Below the pieces are notes generated by a model. The model was given only the letters and a program-made list of their open reading frames with translations, was not told where the DNA came from and did not search any database. From the NCBI GenBank assembly GCA_902780025.1, contig CACZDV010000022.1, positions 31,369-95,368 on the forward strand: 64,000 nucleotides of DNA, given 5' to 3'. Below, piece after piece: positions 16,082 through 25,440 of this stretch. Source of the DNA: an uncultured Prevotellaceae bacterium. Its GTDB lineage: Bacteria > Bacteroidota > Bacteroidia > Bacteroidales > Bacteroidaceae. The position numbers and the translations under genes were made by a program. How positions within the stretch are numbered: the first letter of the stretch is position 1; every line of letters begins with the position of its first letter.

Positions 16082-17384
16082 ATAAGTCTGCGCCAATGTC
16101 ACGACGGAAGTAGCGATCGGTGAACTGTATCTTCTGGGCCTCGGTGAACGACTTCTGTAATGCCTCGGCCTTGTCCTTACCATAAGAAGAGACAGCGATG
16201 ACGCGACCGCCGTTGGTAACAAGCCTCTCCCCCGGCCCCTCCCCCGCAGGGAGGGGAGCCATAGCCGTGCCCGCATGGAAGATGAAGCTGTCTCCCCCTC
16301 TATGGGAGGGGGCAGGGGGGAGGCTTATGGGATAGCCTTTCTTGTAAGCCTCGGGATAACCGCCACTGACCAGCATGACGCAGACGGCGGCTCGTTCGTC
16401 GAAAGCGATGGCATGTTGGTCGAGGTTACCCTCTGCCACCCCTTCGAAGAGGTCGACGATGTCTGTCTTCAGGCGCAGCATGACGGTCTCAGTCTCGGGA
16501 TCGCCCATGCGGCAGTTGTATTCGATGACCATCGGCTCACCCTTGACGTTGATGAGTCCGAAGAAGATAAAGCCCTTATAGTCAATTCCTTCGGCAGCTA
16601 ATCCCTCGACAGTGGGACGGATAATACGGTCCTCGACTTTCTGCATCCACTCCTTCGTGGCGAAGGGAACGGGCGAGACAGAGCCCATGCCGCCAGTATT
16701 GAGGCCGGTATCGTGCTCACCGATGCGCTTGTAGTCCTTGGCCTCGGGCAGGATCTTGTAGTGCTGACCGTCGGTCAGTACAAAGACGGAGCACTCGATG
16801 CCGCTCAGGAACTCTTCGATGACGACACGGCTTGAGGCGTTGCCGAACATGCCGCCGAGCATCTCCTTCAGCTCCTTCTTGGCTTCGTCGAGAGTGGGCA
16901 GAATCAGCACACCCTTACCGGCGCAGAGACCGTCGGCCTTCAGCACATAGGGGGCTTCAAGGGTTTCCAAGAAGGCCAAACCTTCCTGCAAGTGTTCGCC
17001 GTCGAAGGTCTCGTAACGGGCCGTGGGGATGTTGTGGCGCTGCATAAAGGCCTTGGCGAAGTCCTTGGAGCCTTCGAGTACGGCACCAGCCTTGGAAGGA
17101 CCGATGACGGGAACATCCTTCGTACGCTCGTCCTGCTTCAGGTCATCATAGATACCCTTTACCAGCGGGTCTTCGGGACCGACGACCACCATATTAATTT
17201 GGTTGTCGACGACAAACTGTTTGATGGCCTCGAAATCGTCGGCCTTCATGGCCACGTTTTCGCCGCAATTGCTGGTACCGGCATTTCCTGGGGCGATATA
17301 CAGTTTCTCACACTTCTCTGACTGAGCGATTTTCCAAGCGAGGGCGTGCTCACGGCCGCCGCTGCCTAATAACAAAATCTTCAT
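16080..17384 (-). CDS. purD: Phosphoribosylamine-glycine ligase with two palindromic in-frame inserts
   Basis: ATP-grasp enzyme joining glycine to phosphoribosylamine in purine synthesis. 434 aa; the whole frame is intact. Visible landmarks are [12 protein letters not shown] (8-19), [11 protein letters not shown] (149-159) and [10 protein letters not shown] (229-238). Near the C-terminus, residues 355-366 ([12 protein letters not shown]) and 376-388 ([13 protein letters not shown]) replace the ordinary loop residues either side of the native FHAGT. Both are encoded by C/G-rich palindromic elements. Strand-end segments [14 protein letters not shown] continue normally, so the enzyme is probably functional. 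Confidence 0.93.
   Translation of the reverse strand: MKILLLGSGGREHALAWKIAQSEKCEKLYIAPGNAGTSNCGENVAMKADDFEAIKQFVVDNQINMVVVGPEDPLVKGIYDDLKQDERTKDVPVIGPSKAGAVLEGSKDFAKAFMQRHNIPTARYETFDGEHLQEGLAFLETLEAPYVLKADGLCAGKGVLILPTLDEAKKELKEMLGGMFGNASSRVVIEEFLSGIECSVFVLTDGQHYKILPEAKDYKRIGEHDTGLNTGGMGSVSPVPFATKEWMQKVEDRIIRPTVEGLAAEGIDYKGFIFFGLINVKGEPMVIEYNCRMGDPETETVMLRLKTDIVDLFEGVAEGNLDQHAIAFDERAAVCVMLVSGGYPEAYKKGYPISLPPAPSHRGGDSFIFHAGTAMAPLPAGEGPGERLVTNGGRVIAVSSYGKDKAEALQKSFTEAQKIQFTDRYFRRDIGADL
16221..16326. repeat. Pair of inverted C/G-rich palindromic elements inside purD
   Basis: Copy 1 (16221-16259) starts AAGCCTCTCCCCCGGCCCC and contains CCCCTCCC/GGGAGGGG arms. Copy 2 (16291-16326) is the same type inverted and ends GGGGAGGCTT. 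About 31 bp of native purD separates them. A third copy is in the S9 peptidase gene at 18778-18812. Confidence 0.8.
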
Positions 17385-17385
17385 A

Positions 17386-17416
17386 TTTGACGATTTGACA
17401 ATTTACGATTTGACAA
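17386..17416. repeat. Four-unit array upstream of purD
   Basis: TTTGACGA, TTTGACAA, TTTACGA, TTTGACAA (8/8/7/8) between the purD start and the S9 peptidase stop. Confidence 0.65.
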
Positions 17417-18230
17417 TTTACTACTTTAAGAAATCTTCGAAGTACTGGGTGATGCGTTCATGCAGATGAACACTGGCATGACCACGCATGTTGTGCTCCT
17501 CGCCGGGATAGGCGAAGAAGTCGGGCTGGGTGCCGGCATCGATACAGGCTTTAAGGAACGAGAGGCAGTGCTGGGGAACAACGGTTTTGTCGTTGTAGCC
17601 CGTGATAATCTGGAGCTTACCCTTCAGGTCCTTAGCCTTGGGGATGAGGCTGCACTTCTCGTAGCCCTCGGGGTTCTGCTGCGGGGTGTCCATATAGCGT
17701 TCGCCGTACATCACCTCGTAGTATTTCCAGTCGATGACGGGACCGCCGGCTACGCCCACCTTGAAGACGTCGGGATAGTTGGTCATCAGCGAGATGGTCA
17801 TGAAACCGCCGAACGACCAGCCGTGTACGCCGAGGCGGTCAGCATCGACATAGGACAAAGACTTCAGGTACTTCACACCCTCCATCTGGTCCTTCATCTC
17901 TATCTGGCCAAGCTGTCGGAAGGTGGCCTGTTCGAAGTCACGGCCACGGTTCTCGGAACCTCGGTTGTCGAGGATGAAGACGATGTAACCCTTCTGTGCC
18001 ATATAGGTCTCCCACGAACGGCTGCCATAGTGCCAGGAGGCTTCCACGTTGTGGGCATGGGGACCACCGTAGACATAGACCACCGTCGGGTACTTCTTCG
18101 CTACGTCGAAGTTGTAAGGCTTCACCATACGGTAGTAAAGGTCGGTCACGCCGTCGGCAGCCCTGATGCTGCCACACTCGAAGAGGGGCTGCTGGTAGCC
18201 TGTCCACGGGTCGTCGGCGTCTAACAAATT

Positions 18231-18258
18231 GTGCATTGTGCATTGTGCATTGTGCATT
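18231..18258. repeat. Perfect four-unit heptamer array GTGCATT in the S9 peptidase gene
   Basis: Four exact copies of GTGCATT, 28 nt. On the coding strand they specify MHNAQCTMHN within the propeller domain. Confidence 0.88.
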
Positions 18259-18777
18259 GAAACGACATCGATGACGCGGGGTCTCGTGGGGGTGGAATAG
18301 CGGTCGATGAGCCGATTGCCCGAGGGCGACAGTTCGGCACGGTGAACGCCGTCAGTAGTTTCCAGCTCCCTGATCTGACCGTTAGCCACGCTGACGCTGT
18401 AGAGGCGGCGATGCAGGGGATGCGCCTTGTTGGCGGCAAAGATGATGCTCTTCTGCTTCTTGTTGAAGCCCAACACCTCCATGACCACCCACGGGCCGCT
18501 GGTCAGCTGCTTCAGTTGTTCGCCCTTTATATTAAATAGGTATAGGTGGTTGTAGCCGTCTTTCTGACTCTGCATGATAAAAAGGTTGCTGTCCCAACTG
18601 TATGGGATTCATCGGCTCCACGTATTTCTCGGAGGTCTCGCGGTAGAGTTCTGCTTTCCGCTCACCCGTCGCAGCGTCGTAGCTGACGAGGCGGCAGTCG
18701 TTCTGGTCGCGGTTCAGCTCCTGCATGTAGACGGTCTTCGAGTCGGGACTCCAGGCGATGTTCGTGAAATAACAGGA

Positions 18778-18812
18778 CCCACCCCCGACCCCTCCCTGTT
18801 CAGGGAGGGGAG
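18778..18812. repeat. C/G-rich palindromic element in the S9 peptidase gene
   Basis: CCCCTCCCTG, TT, CAGGGAGGGG at 18789-18810 is a perfect 10-bp stem. Flanks (CCCACCCCCGA, AG) match the purD copies. It is translated in the same frame as purD copy 1: TPLPEQGGVGG against [11 protein letters not shown]. Confidence 0.8.
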
Positions 18813-19570
18813 TCTTCAGATAGACGGTCTTGTCGGTGACTAAGTCATAGACTCCCACGGTCACCTCGTGGCTGGTCATGCCGGCCATGGGGTATTTGTC
18901 GGGTTCGTAAGTTGCTTCACGCGGGAAGATGTCCACCTGCGGATAGTCGGCGACCATGCTTTGGTCCATACGGTAGAAAGCTAAGCGCTGACCATCAGGA
19001 CTCCAGAAAGTTCCCTTTCTGATGCCGAACTCGTTGCGGTAGACGCTCTGTCCGTAGACAATCTCACGGCTGCCGTCGGTCGTCAGCTGGTGTTTCTGGC
19101 CCTGACCGTCGGTGACAAAGAGCTGGTGGTCTTCCACATAGGCCGTTGCCCGTGAGACGCTGTTCCAGTCGTTGGCCGTCTGCCCTGAGATACTGTCCTG
19201 CCACACCACCTGCTTCGCCTTGAAGTCCACCAGGATGAAGGCGTGACGATTGCCGACGGCCACCAATGGCTTGTCGGGATAGGGGAAGGTGGCGTTCATC
19301 AGGTGGCGCACATAGCGCTCATCGTCGCTCTTTGCCCATTTGTTGATGTCGTCAAGGGTAAAGAGCAGCTTCTTCTTGCCCGTTTTGGCATCAACGGTGT
19401 AACACTCCTCCACATCCGTCTGTATCAGCTGGTCGCCCCACCATGTGAGCCACATGTTCTTGGGTTGCATGGCGTGGAAGTTGGTACCGCCGAAGTTCAG
19501 TTCTTCCAGCGTGAAGAGCTTGTCTTGTGCCATGATAGGTAATGCGAGTGTCAACAGGAAAAAGAGGGTC

Positions 19571-20941
19571 TTAATCTTCATCGTCATTAAATCGGTTACG
19601 TTTCTTGGGGAAGTCACGTCTATTAGGTTTGTTCTTTTTCAGGTCATGATGGTGGAAGGTGAACGACCGGATATCGGCATCCTCGTTCTGTTCCTGCTCC
19701 TCTAAACGTTTCTTGAATTCGCGATTCTTCTTGAAGCGATGCTTCTCAGCCATCTGGCGTTTCTCCTCGTCGGTCTTCACTTTGCCACCTTCAGAGCGGA
19801 ACACTTTCATCTTGCCGTCAAACATCTGGTACTTACGGAACTCGCACTCCAACGAACCATTGAAGAGGGGTATTTTTATGCTGGGCTTCAAACCAATCTG
19901 GTCGAAGCACTCCTCGCGGTAGCTAAGCACCCAGGCGTCGTTACCTGTAAACTCATGCTTCAAGCGTTCACCAATCATCTTATAGGTGCCAAACAAGTCG
20001 GGGGTAGAGATGCGCTCACCATAAGGCGGGTTAGTCACTATAATGCTCTTCTCCTTAGGCTGCTTGAAATCCTTAAAGTCCTGCTGCTCAATGGTGATAC
20101 TACTGGTCAGTCCGGCAGCCTTGACGTTGAGGCGCGCTGTATTGACAGCTTTCATGTCGATGTCGTAGCCATAGATGTGATGTTTGAACTCGCGCTCCTG
20201 GGAATCGTCATTGTAGATGCGGTCGAAGAGGTCGGCATCGAAGTCGGGCCACTTCTCGAAGGCATACTCCTTACGGAACAAACCTGGTGCCATGTTGTGG
20301 GCTATCAAAGCAGCCTCAATAAGTATGGTACCCGAACCGCACATCGGGTCAATGAAATCGGTGTCGCCCTGCCAGCCAGTCATCAGGATCATGCCGGCAG
20401 CCAATACCTCGTTCAGCGGTGCCTCCACCGACTCCTGCCGGTAGCCGCGACGATGCAGCGACTCGCCACTGGAGTCAAGCGAAAGGGTACATTGATCTTC
20501 GGCAATGTGCATATTCAGCCGTAAATCAGGGTTGGCCACGGAGATATTGGGACGACTGCCCGTTTTTTCACGGAACTGGTCGACAATAGCGTCTTTCACT
20601 TTATAGCTGACAAACTTGGAGTGCCGGAATTCCTCAGAGAAGACAACGGAATCAACAGCGAAGGTCTTGTCATTGTCCAGATACTCAGTCCAATCCATTT
20701 TGTGTATTTCCTCATAGACATCGTCGGCACTTTTCGCCTTAAAGTGATGGATGGGTTTGAGAATCTTAATAGCCGTGTGTAACTGGAAGTTTGCCCGGTA
20801 TAACAATTCCTTGTCACCGGTGAACGACACCATACGTCGTCCTATTTGTACGTCGTTAGCCCCCAATTGGGTTAGTTCTTTCGCCAATATGGGCTCTAAT
20901 CCCATGAAAGTCTTGGCGATCATTTCAAAAGTTTGTTCCAT
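19571..20941 (-). CDS. THUMP-domain class I rRNA methyltransferase (RlmL N-terminal type)
   Basis: 456 aa; likely N2-guanine methylation of 23S rRNA, by similarity to the RlmL N-terminal half. Order: ferredoxin-like and THUMP domain (residues 1-160), then a Rossmann methyltransferase with SAM loop DPMCGSGTILIEAAL and catalytic TNPPYGERI. From about residue 385 there is a charged, Lys/Arg-rich tail (KKNREFKKRLEEQEQNE, then KKNKPNRRDFPKKRNRF), probably an RNA-binding extension. It has its own promoter at 20998-21029. Confidence 0.9.
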   Translation of the reverse strand: MEQTFEMIAKTFMGLEPILAKELTQLGANDVQIGRRMVSFTGDKELLYRANFQLHTAIKILKPIHHFKAKSADDVYEEIHKMDWTEYLDNDKTFAVDSVVFSEEFRHSKFVSYKVKDAIVDQFREKTGSRPNISVANPDLRLNMHIAEDQCTLSLDSSGESLHRRGYRQESVEAPLNEVLAAGMILMTGWQGDTDFIDPMCGSGTILIEAALIAHNMAPGLFRKEYAFEKWPDFDADLFDRIYNDDSQEREFKHHIYGYDIDMKAVNTARLNVKAAGLTSSITIEQQDFKDFKQPKEKSIIVTNPPYGERISTPDLFGTYKMIGERLKHEFTGNDAWVLSYREECFDQIGLKPSIKIPLFNGSLECEFRKYQMFDGKMKVFRSEGGKVKTDEEKRQMAEKHRFKKNREFKKRLEEQEQNEDADIRSFTFHHHDLKKNKPNRRDFPKKRNRFNDDED

Positions 20942-20997
20942 TAAATAAAAATACGTATTTCTTTGTTAGAAAGTGGACTTTCGTCAACTTTCGGGTG

Positions 20998-21029
20998 CAA
21001 AGATACAGTAAAAACGACATAAATGCAAA
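20998..21029 (-). promoter_or_regulatory. Promoter for the THUMP methyltransferase gene
   Basis: On the minus strand, TTTG (21029-21026), 20-nt spacer, TATCTTTG (21005-20998). Confidence 0.7.
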
Positions 21030-21045
21030 ATATTTTCCAAAATTA

Positions 21046-21076
21046 TTTCCAAATTCAAAATAATTATGTAATTTTG
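21046..21076 (+). promoter_or_regulatory. Promoter of the sensor kinase/inositol-lipid operon, near-leaderless
   Basis: TTTC 21046-21049 and TAATTTTG 21069-21076, spacing 19. The ATG (21082) is 5 nt after the -7 box. Confidence 0.6.
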
Positions 21077-21081
21077 CGCTG

Positions 21082-22329
21082 ATGTTAGAGCTATTCTTAG
21101 TAACACAGAATAATGGTATCGGTAGTGACGTACTGATATTGTTCGTTGCAGTAGTCATGCTGTTAGGTACTATTGTGCTGTTTTTCTATCAGTTCCGTCA
21201 AAGGCGTGATCTCCTGTCGGAGTTAGACCAATTAGGAAAAGTCAAGAAACACAATATAGAGTACGAGCTGGTGCTGAAAGCCATGAGGCTCTGCACGTGG
21301 CATATCGACGTGGCTGAGCGCACCATCACCTATGATAATGATTACCGCGAGCGTAACGACTGTTTCGTGCCTGTGCCCGGAACGTCGCTCGACGACCTGG
21401 CGGCTGTGATGGCCGATTCCGACCGTTCACGCATCCGGAAGGCCCTTGACGATATCTGCTCAGGCCGCACGGAGGAGTACCATGAGATCAGCCGTGTCAA
21501 AGTAACCCACAACAACAGTACATACTGGAATGAGGCATACGCCACGGTGGCTTCGCGGGATGCCGACGGTCTGCCGAAGACAATTGTGGGCACCTCGATG
21601 GTCATCGATGACCGCAAGCGCATGGAGACAGCCCTCGTCGAGGCCCGTAACAAGGCTGAGGAGAGCGACCGCCTGAAGTCGGCCTTCATTGCCAACATGA
21701 GTCACGAGATCCGTACGCCGCTCAATGCCATCATCGGTTTCACCAGTGTGCTGCCCGATGTGACGGGCGACGAGGAGCGCAAGGAACTCATCAACCTGAT
21801 ACAGGAGAACAACCAGAAACTGCTGCAGATTATCGACGACGTGATGAACATCTCGAAGATAGAATCGGGCAAGGAGCAGTTGGTAATGACCAATTTCGAA
21901 TTGAACGACGTGTTACGCTCCTTGTCTGACGAGTATGCATCGAAAGCTCAGCCAGGCGTGACAATCTCAACGATGTTTGCCTCTGGTTCGTTGTATGTGA
22001 CGACTGATCTGAATCGTCTGATGGAGGTCTTGAACCACCTGATGTCGAACGCCGTAAAGTTCACGAGCAAAGGTAGTGTCATACTGGGATATGACCCGCA
22101 AATGGGCAAGCGGTTACGTATATGGATACAAGACACAGGTAAGGGCATTGCTCCTGAACACCAGGAGCGGATCTTTGAGCGGTTCTTCAAGGTTGACGAG
22201 TTTATTCCCGGCGCAGGTCTTGGCCTGAGTATCTGTCGTACTATGGCATACAGCATGGGTGGCGATGTCGGCGTGGAGTCGGTGCTGGGTGAAGGGTCTA
22301 AGTTCTGGGTGGAAATCCCGGTGTCTTAA
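21082..22329 (+). CDS. Membrane sensor histidine kinase with PAS-like domain
   Basis: 415 aa. One membrane helix (residues 15-37), a short coiled linker, a PAS-like region (60-180), then HisKA with phospho-acceptor H208 in SHEIRTPLNAIIGF. The HATPase has the N box (LMEVLNHLMSNAVKF), DTGKGI and a GAGLGLSICR G2 box, so it should be catalytically competent. No receiver domain and no response regulator gene is adjacent. Three bases separate its stop from the nucleotidyltransferase frame, so it appears to head the inositol-lipid operon. Confidence 0.88.
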   Translation: MLELFLVTQNNGIGSDVLILFVAVVMLLGTIVLFFYQFRQRRDLLSELDQLGKVKKHNIEYELVLKAMRLCTWHIDVAERTITYDNDYRERNDCFVPVPGTSLDDLAAVMADSDRSRIRKALDDICSGRTEEYHEISRVKVTHNNSTYWNEAYATVASRDADGLPKTIVGTSMVIDDRKRMETALVEARNKAEESDRLKSAFIANMSHEIRTPLNAIIGFTSVLPDVTGDEERKELINLIQENNQKLLQIIDDVMNISKIESGKEQLVMTNFELNDVLRSLSDEYASKAQPGVTISTMFASGSLYVTTDLNRLMEVLNHLMSNAVKFTSKGSVILGYDPQMGKRLRIWIQDTGKGIAPEHQERIFERFFKVDEFIPGAGLGLSICRTMAYSMGGDVGVESVLGEGSKFWVEIPVS

Positions 22330-22344
22330 TAATTGAGGGTATTC

Positions 22345-23061
22345 ATGCGATATGCAATCATAGCTGCGGGCGAAGGTTCGCGTCTGGCTCAAGAAGGTAT
22401 TGGCACCCCTAAGCCTTTGGTAGAGGTAGGCGGTATGATGTTGATAGACCGATTATTGAGGATTTTCATTGATAACGGTGCTTCCGAAGTCTGTGTGATT
22501 ATCAATGACCGGCATCCGTCAACTCAGGAGCATTTGCAGGGACTGTTGCAAAAGGGATGGCCCTTGAAGTATATTGTCAAGTCGACGCCCAGTTCCATGC
22601 ACTCCCTCTACGAACTAAGTCCATTGCTGGAAGGCGATGAACCCTTTGTGCTGACAACCGTTGATACGGTGTTTCGAGAGAAAGAGTTTCGGGCCTTTGT
22701 GGCTGCATTGGAACAGTTGGTCAGTTCGGGCAAGGCCGATGGGCTGATGGGTGTAACCGAATATATTGATGACGAGAAACCACTATATGTCGCAACTGAC
22801 GAGTGCCTGAACATTCAGGCATTTCTTGACAACGACTCAAACCCCAGGTATATAAGCGGGGGTATCTACGGGTTGACACCCCGTTCCCTGAAAACACTAC
22901 GTGCCTGTGTGGAAAGAGGTGAAAGTCGTATGCGTAACTACCAGCGGGCACTATTGGCTGACGGATTGACCTTGAAAGCGTGGCCCTTCGGTCAGGTGTT
23001 CGACATTGACCATGCCAGCGACATCGCAAAAGCGGAGGCGTTCATAATGGGCGAATCGTAG
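22345..23061 (+). CDS. Sugar/inositol-phosphate nucleotidyltransferase
   Basis: 238 aa, NTP_transferase fold. The N-terminus MRYAIIAAGEGSRLAQEG with TPKPLVEVGG is the nucleotide-binding signature of pyrophosphorylases. The frame is open from a TTG at 22333, but ATG 22345 fits the motif spacing. Given the myo-inositol-phosphate synthase and CDP-alcohol transferase downstream, the likely reaction is activation of an alcohol phosphate (for example inositol phosphate) with CTP. This is inference from context; sugar-1-phosphate activation cannot be excluded. Confidence 0.82.
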   Translation: MRYAIIAAGEGSRLAQEGIGTPKPLVEVGGMMLIDRLLRIFIDNGASEVCVIINDRHPSTQEHLQGLLQKGWPLKYIVKSTPSSMHSLYELSPLLEGDEPFVLTTVDTVFREKEFRAFVAALEQLVSSGKADGLMGVTEYIDDEKPLYVATDECLNIQAFLDNDSNPRYISGGIYGLTPRSLKTLRACVERGESRMRNYQRALLADGLTLKAWPFGQVFDIDHASDIAKAEAFIMGES

Positions 23062-23811
23062 ATGAAGAGCGTGTTGGCGATATTGAGGGCAAAGGAGTTT
23101 TCTCCTAATGCTGTAGATAGGGATGAAGCCATCATGATGGCTGTCGTGAAACAGTTAAGGGCTCAGGACTGTGACGTGGATGTGGTGAACGAAGACGGAC
23201 CGTGGTCATTGACTGCCGGTTATGACATGGTACTCACGATGGGGCGACGACCTGAGACCTTGTCCCGCTTGTCGGCTGCTGGTGTAAGGAGTATCAATTC
23301 CTCCGAAGCAGTTGCCCGCTGCCAGCGTAGTCGGCTCTCCAAGATCATGCGTGAGGAGGGCATACCAATGCCTCCGGAAACGGGGTCAGACGGTTTTTGG
23401 CTGAAACGTGGTGACGTTGCCGGTTCTATGTCCGATAAAGATGTGATGTTTGCCTCTGATGCCAGCGAGTTGAAGGCTTGCAAAGAGGAGTTCCGGCAAC
23501 GGGGCATTGAAGATTACGTCGTATGTGCTCATGTGAAAGGATATGAGGTGAAGTTCTATGGTGTCCTCCATGCGGACTTCTTCCGTAGCTTCTCCTTGTC
23601 GCAGCAGCAATCAGGCGTGGTACCTGGTTTGCGTGAGGCGGCTGAGCGGTTGGCAGCAGCGGTGGGTATAGAGGTCTATGGCGGCGATTGTATCGTCAGA
23701 CAGGACGGAACGTTCTGCATCATTGATTTCAACGACTGGCCGAGTTTCTCGCGTTGTCGTGACGAAGCGGCGGACGCAATAGCAAGGCAATTGCTAAAGA
23801 ATAAAGAATAG
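23062..23811 (+). CDS. ATP-grasp-like protein of the inositol-lipid operon
   Basis: 249 aa with no signal peptide. It reads as an ATP-grasp fold: a pre-ATP-grasp region (YDMVLTMGRRPETLSRL), central GFWLKRGDV, then a metal-binding end GDCIVRQDGTFCIIDFNDWPSF. I cannot assign a substrate. It starts directly at the stop of the nucleotidyltransferase. The last codons and the stop (KNKE) are formed by an AAAGAAT-type four-unit array. Confidence 0.65.
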   Translation: MKSVLAILRAKEFSPNAVDRDEAIMMAVVKQLRAQDCDVDVVNEDGPWSLTAGYDMVLTMGRRPETLSRLSAAGVRSINSSEAVARCQRSRLSKIMREEGIPMPPETGSDGFWLKRGDVAGSMSDKDVMFASDASELKACKEEFRQRGIEDYVVCAHVKGYEVKFYGVLHADFFRSFSLSQQQSGVVPGLREAAERLAAAVGIEVYGGDCIVRQDGTFCIIDFNDWPSFSRCRDEAADAIARQLLKNKE

Positions 23812-23823
23812 AGAATAAAGGAT
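23796..23823. repeat. Four-unit heptamer array over the ATP-grasp stop codon
   Basis: AAAGAAT, AAAGAAT, AGAGAAT, AAAGGAT: exactly 28 nt. It spans the stop of the ATP-grasp gene and ends 5 nt before the GTG start of the next gene. Confidence 0.8.
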
Positions 23824-23828
23824 ACAAA

Positions 23829-24746
23829 GTGGAAAAGAGTTTTAAGGAACTATTGAAGGCTTCCATGAAGTCGGAAGATACGGAAGAGTGGCTGGACGTG
23901 TATTTTACACGCCCCATCGGTTTAGCTTTTGCTCTTTTCTGGAACAAGTTAGGAGTTCATCCTAATGTCATTACCATCCTCTCCATCTTTCTCGGGATAG
24001 GAGCTGGCTGGATGTTCCATTATACCGACGTACAGTCCAATCTCTGCGGTGTGGTACTCTTGATGCTGGCAAACTTCTGCGACTCAACTGACGGACAGAT
24101 GGCCCGTTTGGCAGATAAAAAGACATTGATAGGTCGTATGCTCGACGGTTTTTCGGGTGACCTATGGTTCTTCAGTATCTATTTGGCCTTCGTCATCAGG
24201 TTATGGAACCAGCCTATGCCGGGACTTAATATGACGTGGGGTATATGGATCCTGTTATTGGGTGCCGTGTCTGGATTCCTATGTCATTCCCCTCAGGCCT
24301 CCTTGGCCGACTATTATCGCCAGGTACATCTTTTTTTCCTTTTAGGTAAGGAAGGTAGCGAGTTCGACAACTACAAACAGCAGCGTCACCACTATGAACT
24401 CTTATCGAGGGATCAATGGCTTGACCGTATCTTCTATTATAATTATGCTAACTACTGCAAAAGTCAGGAGCAGCGAACGCCGCTTTTCCAGCAGTTCTTT
24501 GCCCGTTGGCAGGCAAATCCCGACGAGGAGGTGCGTCAGCAGTTTCTTCAGGGTAGCCGTCCGTTGATGAAGTATTGCAACCTGCTATCTTTCAATTTGC
24601 GGGCTATCTGTCTCTATGTCACGGCCCTGCTCGACTGCCCTTGGGTGTACTTTCTGTTGGAGATTACCGTGTTCCACCTGATGTATATCTATATGCATCA
24701 TACTCACGAACGTCTGTCGTCACGGCTGACCAATCAATTAATATGA
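23829..24746 (+). CDS. CDP-alcohol phosphatidyltransferase family protein (candidate phosphatidylinositol-phosphate synthase)
   Basis: 305 aa inner-membrane enzyme that exchanges CMP of a CDP-alcohol for another alcohol. The family signature DSTDGQMARLADKKTLIGRM, with its last two Asp residues in LDGFSGD, is complete. About six membrane segments are visible. A long soluble insertion (residues 165-230, DNYKQQRHHYEL onward) is unusual for small members of the family. The start is GTG 23829. In Bacteroides thetaiotaomicron a similar gene beside MIPS and a HAD phosphatase makes phosphatidylinositol phosphate, and the layout here matches. Overlaps the next gene by ATGA. Confidence 0.88.
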   Translation: MEKSFKELLKASMKSEDTEEWLDVYFTRPIGLAFALFWNKLGVHPNVITILSIFLGIGAGWMFHYTDVQSNLCGVVLLMLANFCDSTDGQMARLADKKTLIGRMLDGFSGDLWFFSIYLAFVIRLWNQPMPGLNMTWGIWILLLGAVSGFLCHSPQASLADYYRQVHLFFLLGKEGSEFDNYKQQRHHYELLSRDQWLDRIFYYNYANYCKSQEQRTPLFQQFFARWQANPDEEVRQQFLQGSRPLMKYCNLLSFNLRAICLYVTALLDCPWVYFLLEITVFHLMYIYMHHTHERLSSRLTNQLI

Positions 24747-25426
24747 ATAAGGTGAAAGGCTATATATTCGACTACGGAGGAACGCTGGATACCGGCGGAT
24801 GCCACTGGGGCAAGATGCTCTGGCATGCTTGGGAGCAGGCTGAGATGCCGGTCACTGAGCAGCAGTTCAGGCAAGCTTACGTCCAAGTGGAGCGTCGTTT
24901 GGGCCGCGAAAATATCATCCAGCCAGACTATACCTTTCACAAGACATTGGAGACAAAGGTGATGATGGAGATGGCAGAAATGGGTTTGGAGGATCATTCG
25001 GGTATTACGAATGCCCAAATAGTGTCGCCGCTCTATAATGCTGTACTCCGCCATACGACTCATAGCCGTGAAGTGCTACAGCAGCTGCCACAACCCAAAG
25101 TGCTTGTCAGCAATTTCTATGGGAATATGTCAACGGTACTTCAGGAATTTGACCTTGACCCCCTGTTCCTGCAGGTGGTGGAATCGGCAGTGGTGGGCAT
25201 CCGTAAGCCCGACCCTCGCATCTTCCTGCTGGGTGTTGAGGCTTTGGGGCTGACACCTGGCGACGTACTGGTCGTGGGCGACTCTATTGCAAAGGACATC
25301 CTGCCAGCCAAGGAGGCAGGTTGTCAGACGGCCTGGTTGCGCGGGGAGCAGTGGACGGACGACCCCGTGGACGAAGAAGCAGCCGATTACGTGTTCGATG
25401 ATTTATCAGAAATAATAACTATTTAA
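24743..25426 (+). CDS. HAD superfamily hydrolase (candidate phosphatidylinositol-phosphate phosphatase)
   Basis: 227 aa, class IA HAD fold. Motif I reads DYGGTLD, where the second Asp of the usual DxD is Gly. Motif II is KVLVSNFYG, motif III K (IRKPDPRIF) and motif IV GDSIAKD. The Asp-to-Gly change removes the usual general acid; some HAD members work with other residues here. ATG 24743 is chosen because it gives the ATGA overlap with the transferase gene. Position between the transferase and MIPS suggests removal of the phosphate from the inositol lipid precursor. Confidence 0.85.
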   Translation: MNKVKGYIFDYGGTLDTGGCHWGKMLWHAWEQAEMPVTEQQFRQAYVQVERRLGRENIIQPDYTFHKTLETKVMMEMAEMGLEDHSGITNAQIVSPLYNAVLRHTTHSREVLQQLPQPKVLVSNFYGNMSTVLQEFDLDPLFLQVVESAVVGIRKPDPRIFLLGVEALGLTPGDVLVVGDSIAKDILPAKEAGCQTAWLRGEQWTDDPVDEEAADYVFDDLSEIITI

Positions 25427-25440
25427 AACATAACTGAACA

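Larger units (their letters stand above)
17421..19581 (-). pseudogene. S9 family dipeptidyl peptidase (DPP IV-like), frameshifted
   Basis: A secreted serine peptidase that would cleave N-terminal dipeptides. Two frames together give a normal-length protein. The N-terminal part (19581-18600) has a signal peptide (KTLFFLLTLALPIMAQ) and the beta-propeller. The C-terminal part (18600-17421) has the catalytic domain with Ser in GWSFGG, Asp in YNDKTV and His in GEEHNMRG. One extra base in CAGTTGGGAC (near 18596-18597) shifts the frame; without it the sequence reads PIQWDSNLFIMQSQ. The propeller region also carries a palindromic insert (PLPEQGGVGGGS) and a heptamer array (MHNAQCTMHN). The start overlaps the methyltransferase stop by 11 bp. 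Confidence 0.85.

Noticed and set aside
16221-16326. purD as a pseudogene because of the inserts
   Set aside because: The frame is continuous, all ATP-grasp motifs are present and the sequence resumes normally after each insert.
17460-18224. 254-aa plus-strand frame opposite the S9 peptidase gene
   Set aside because: It is antisense to a clear peptidase domain with catalytic triad; no independent support.
18590-18605. Programmed frameshift in the S9 peptidase gene
   Set aside because: There is no A/T-rich slippery heptamer, stop codon or stimulatory structure at the site; simple mutation or sequencing error is more likely.
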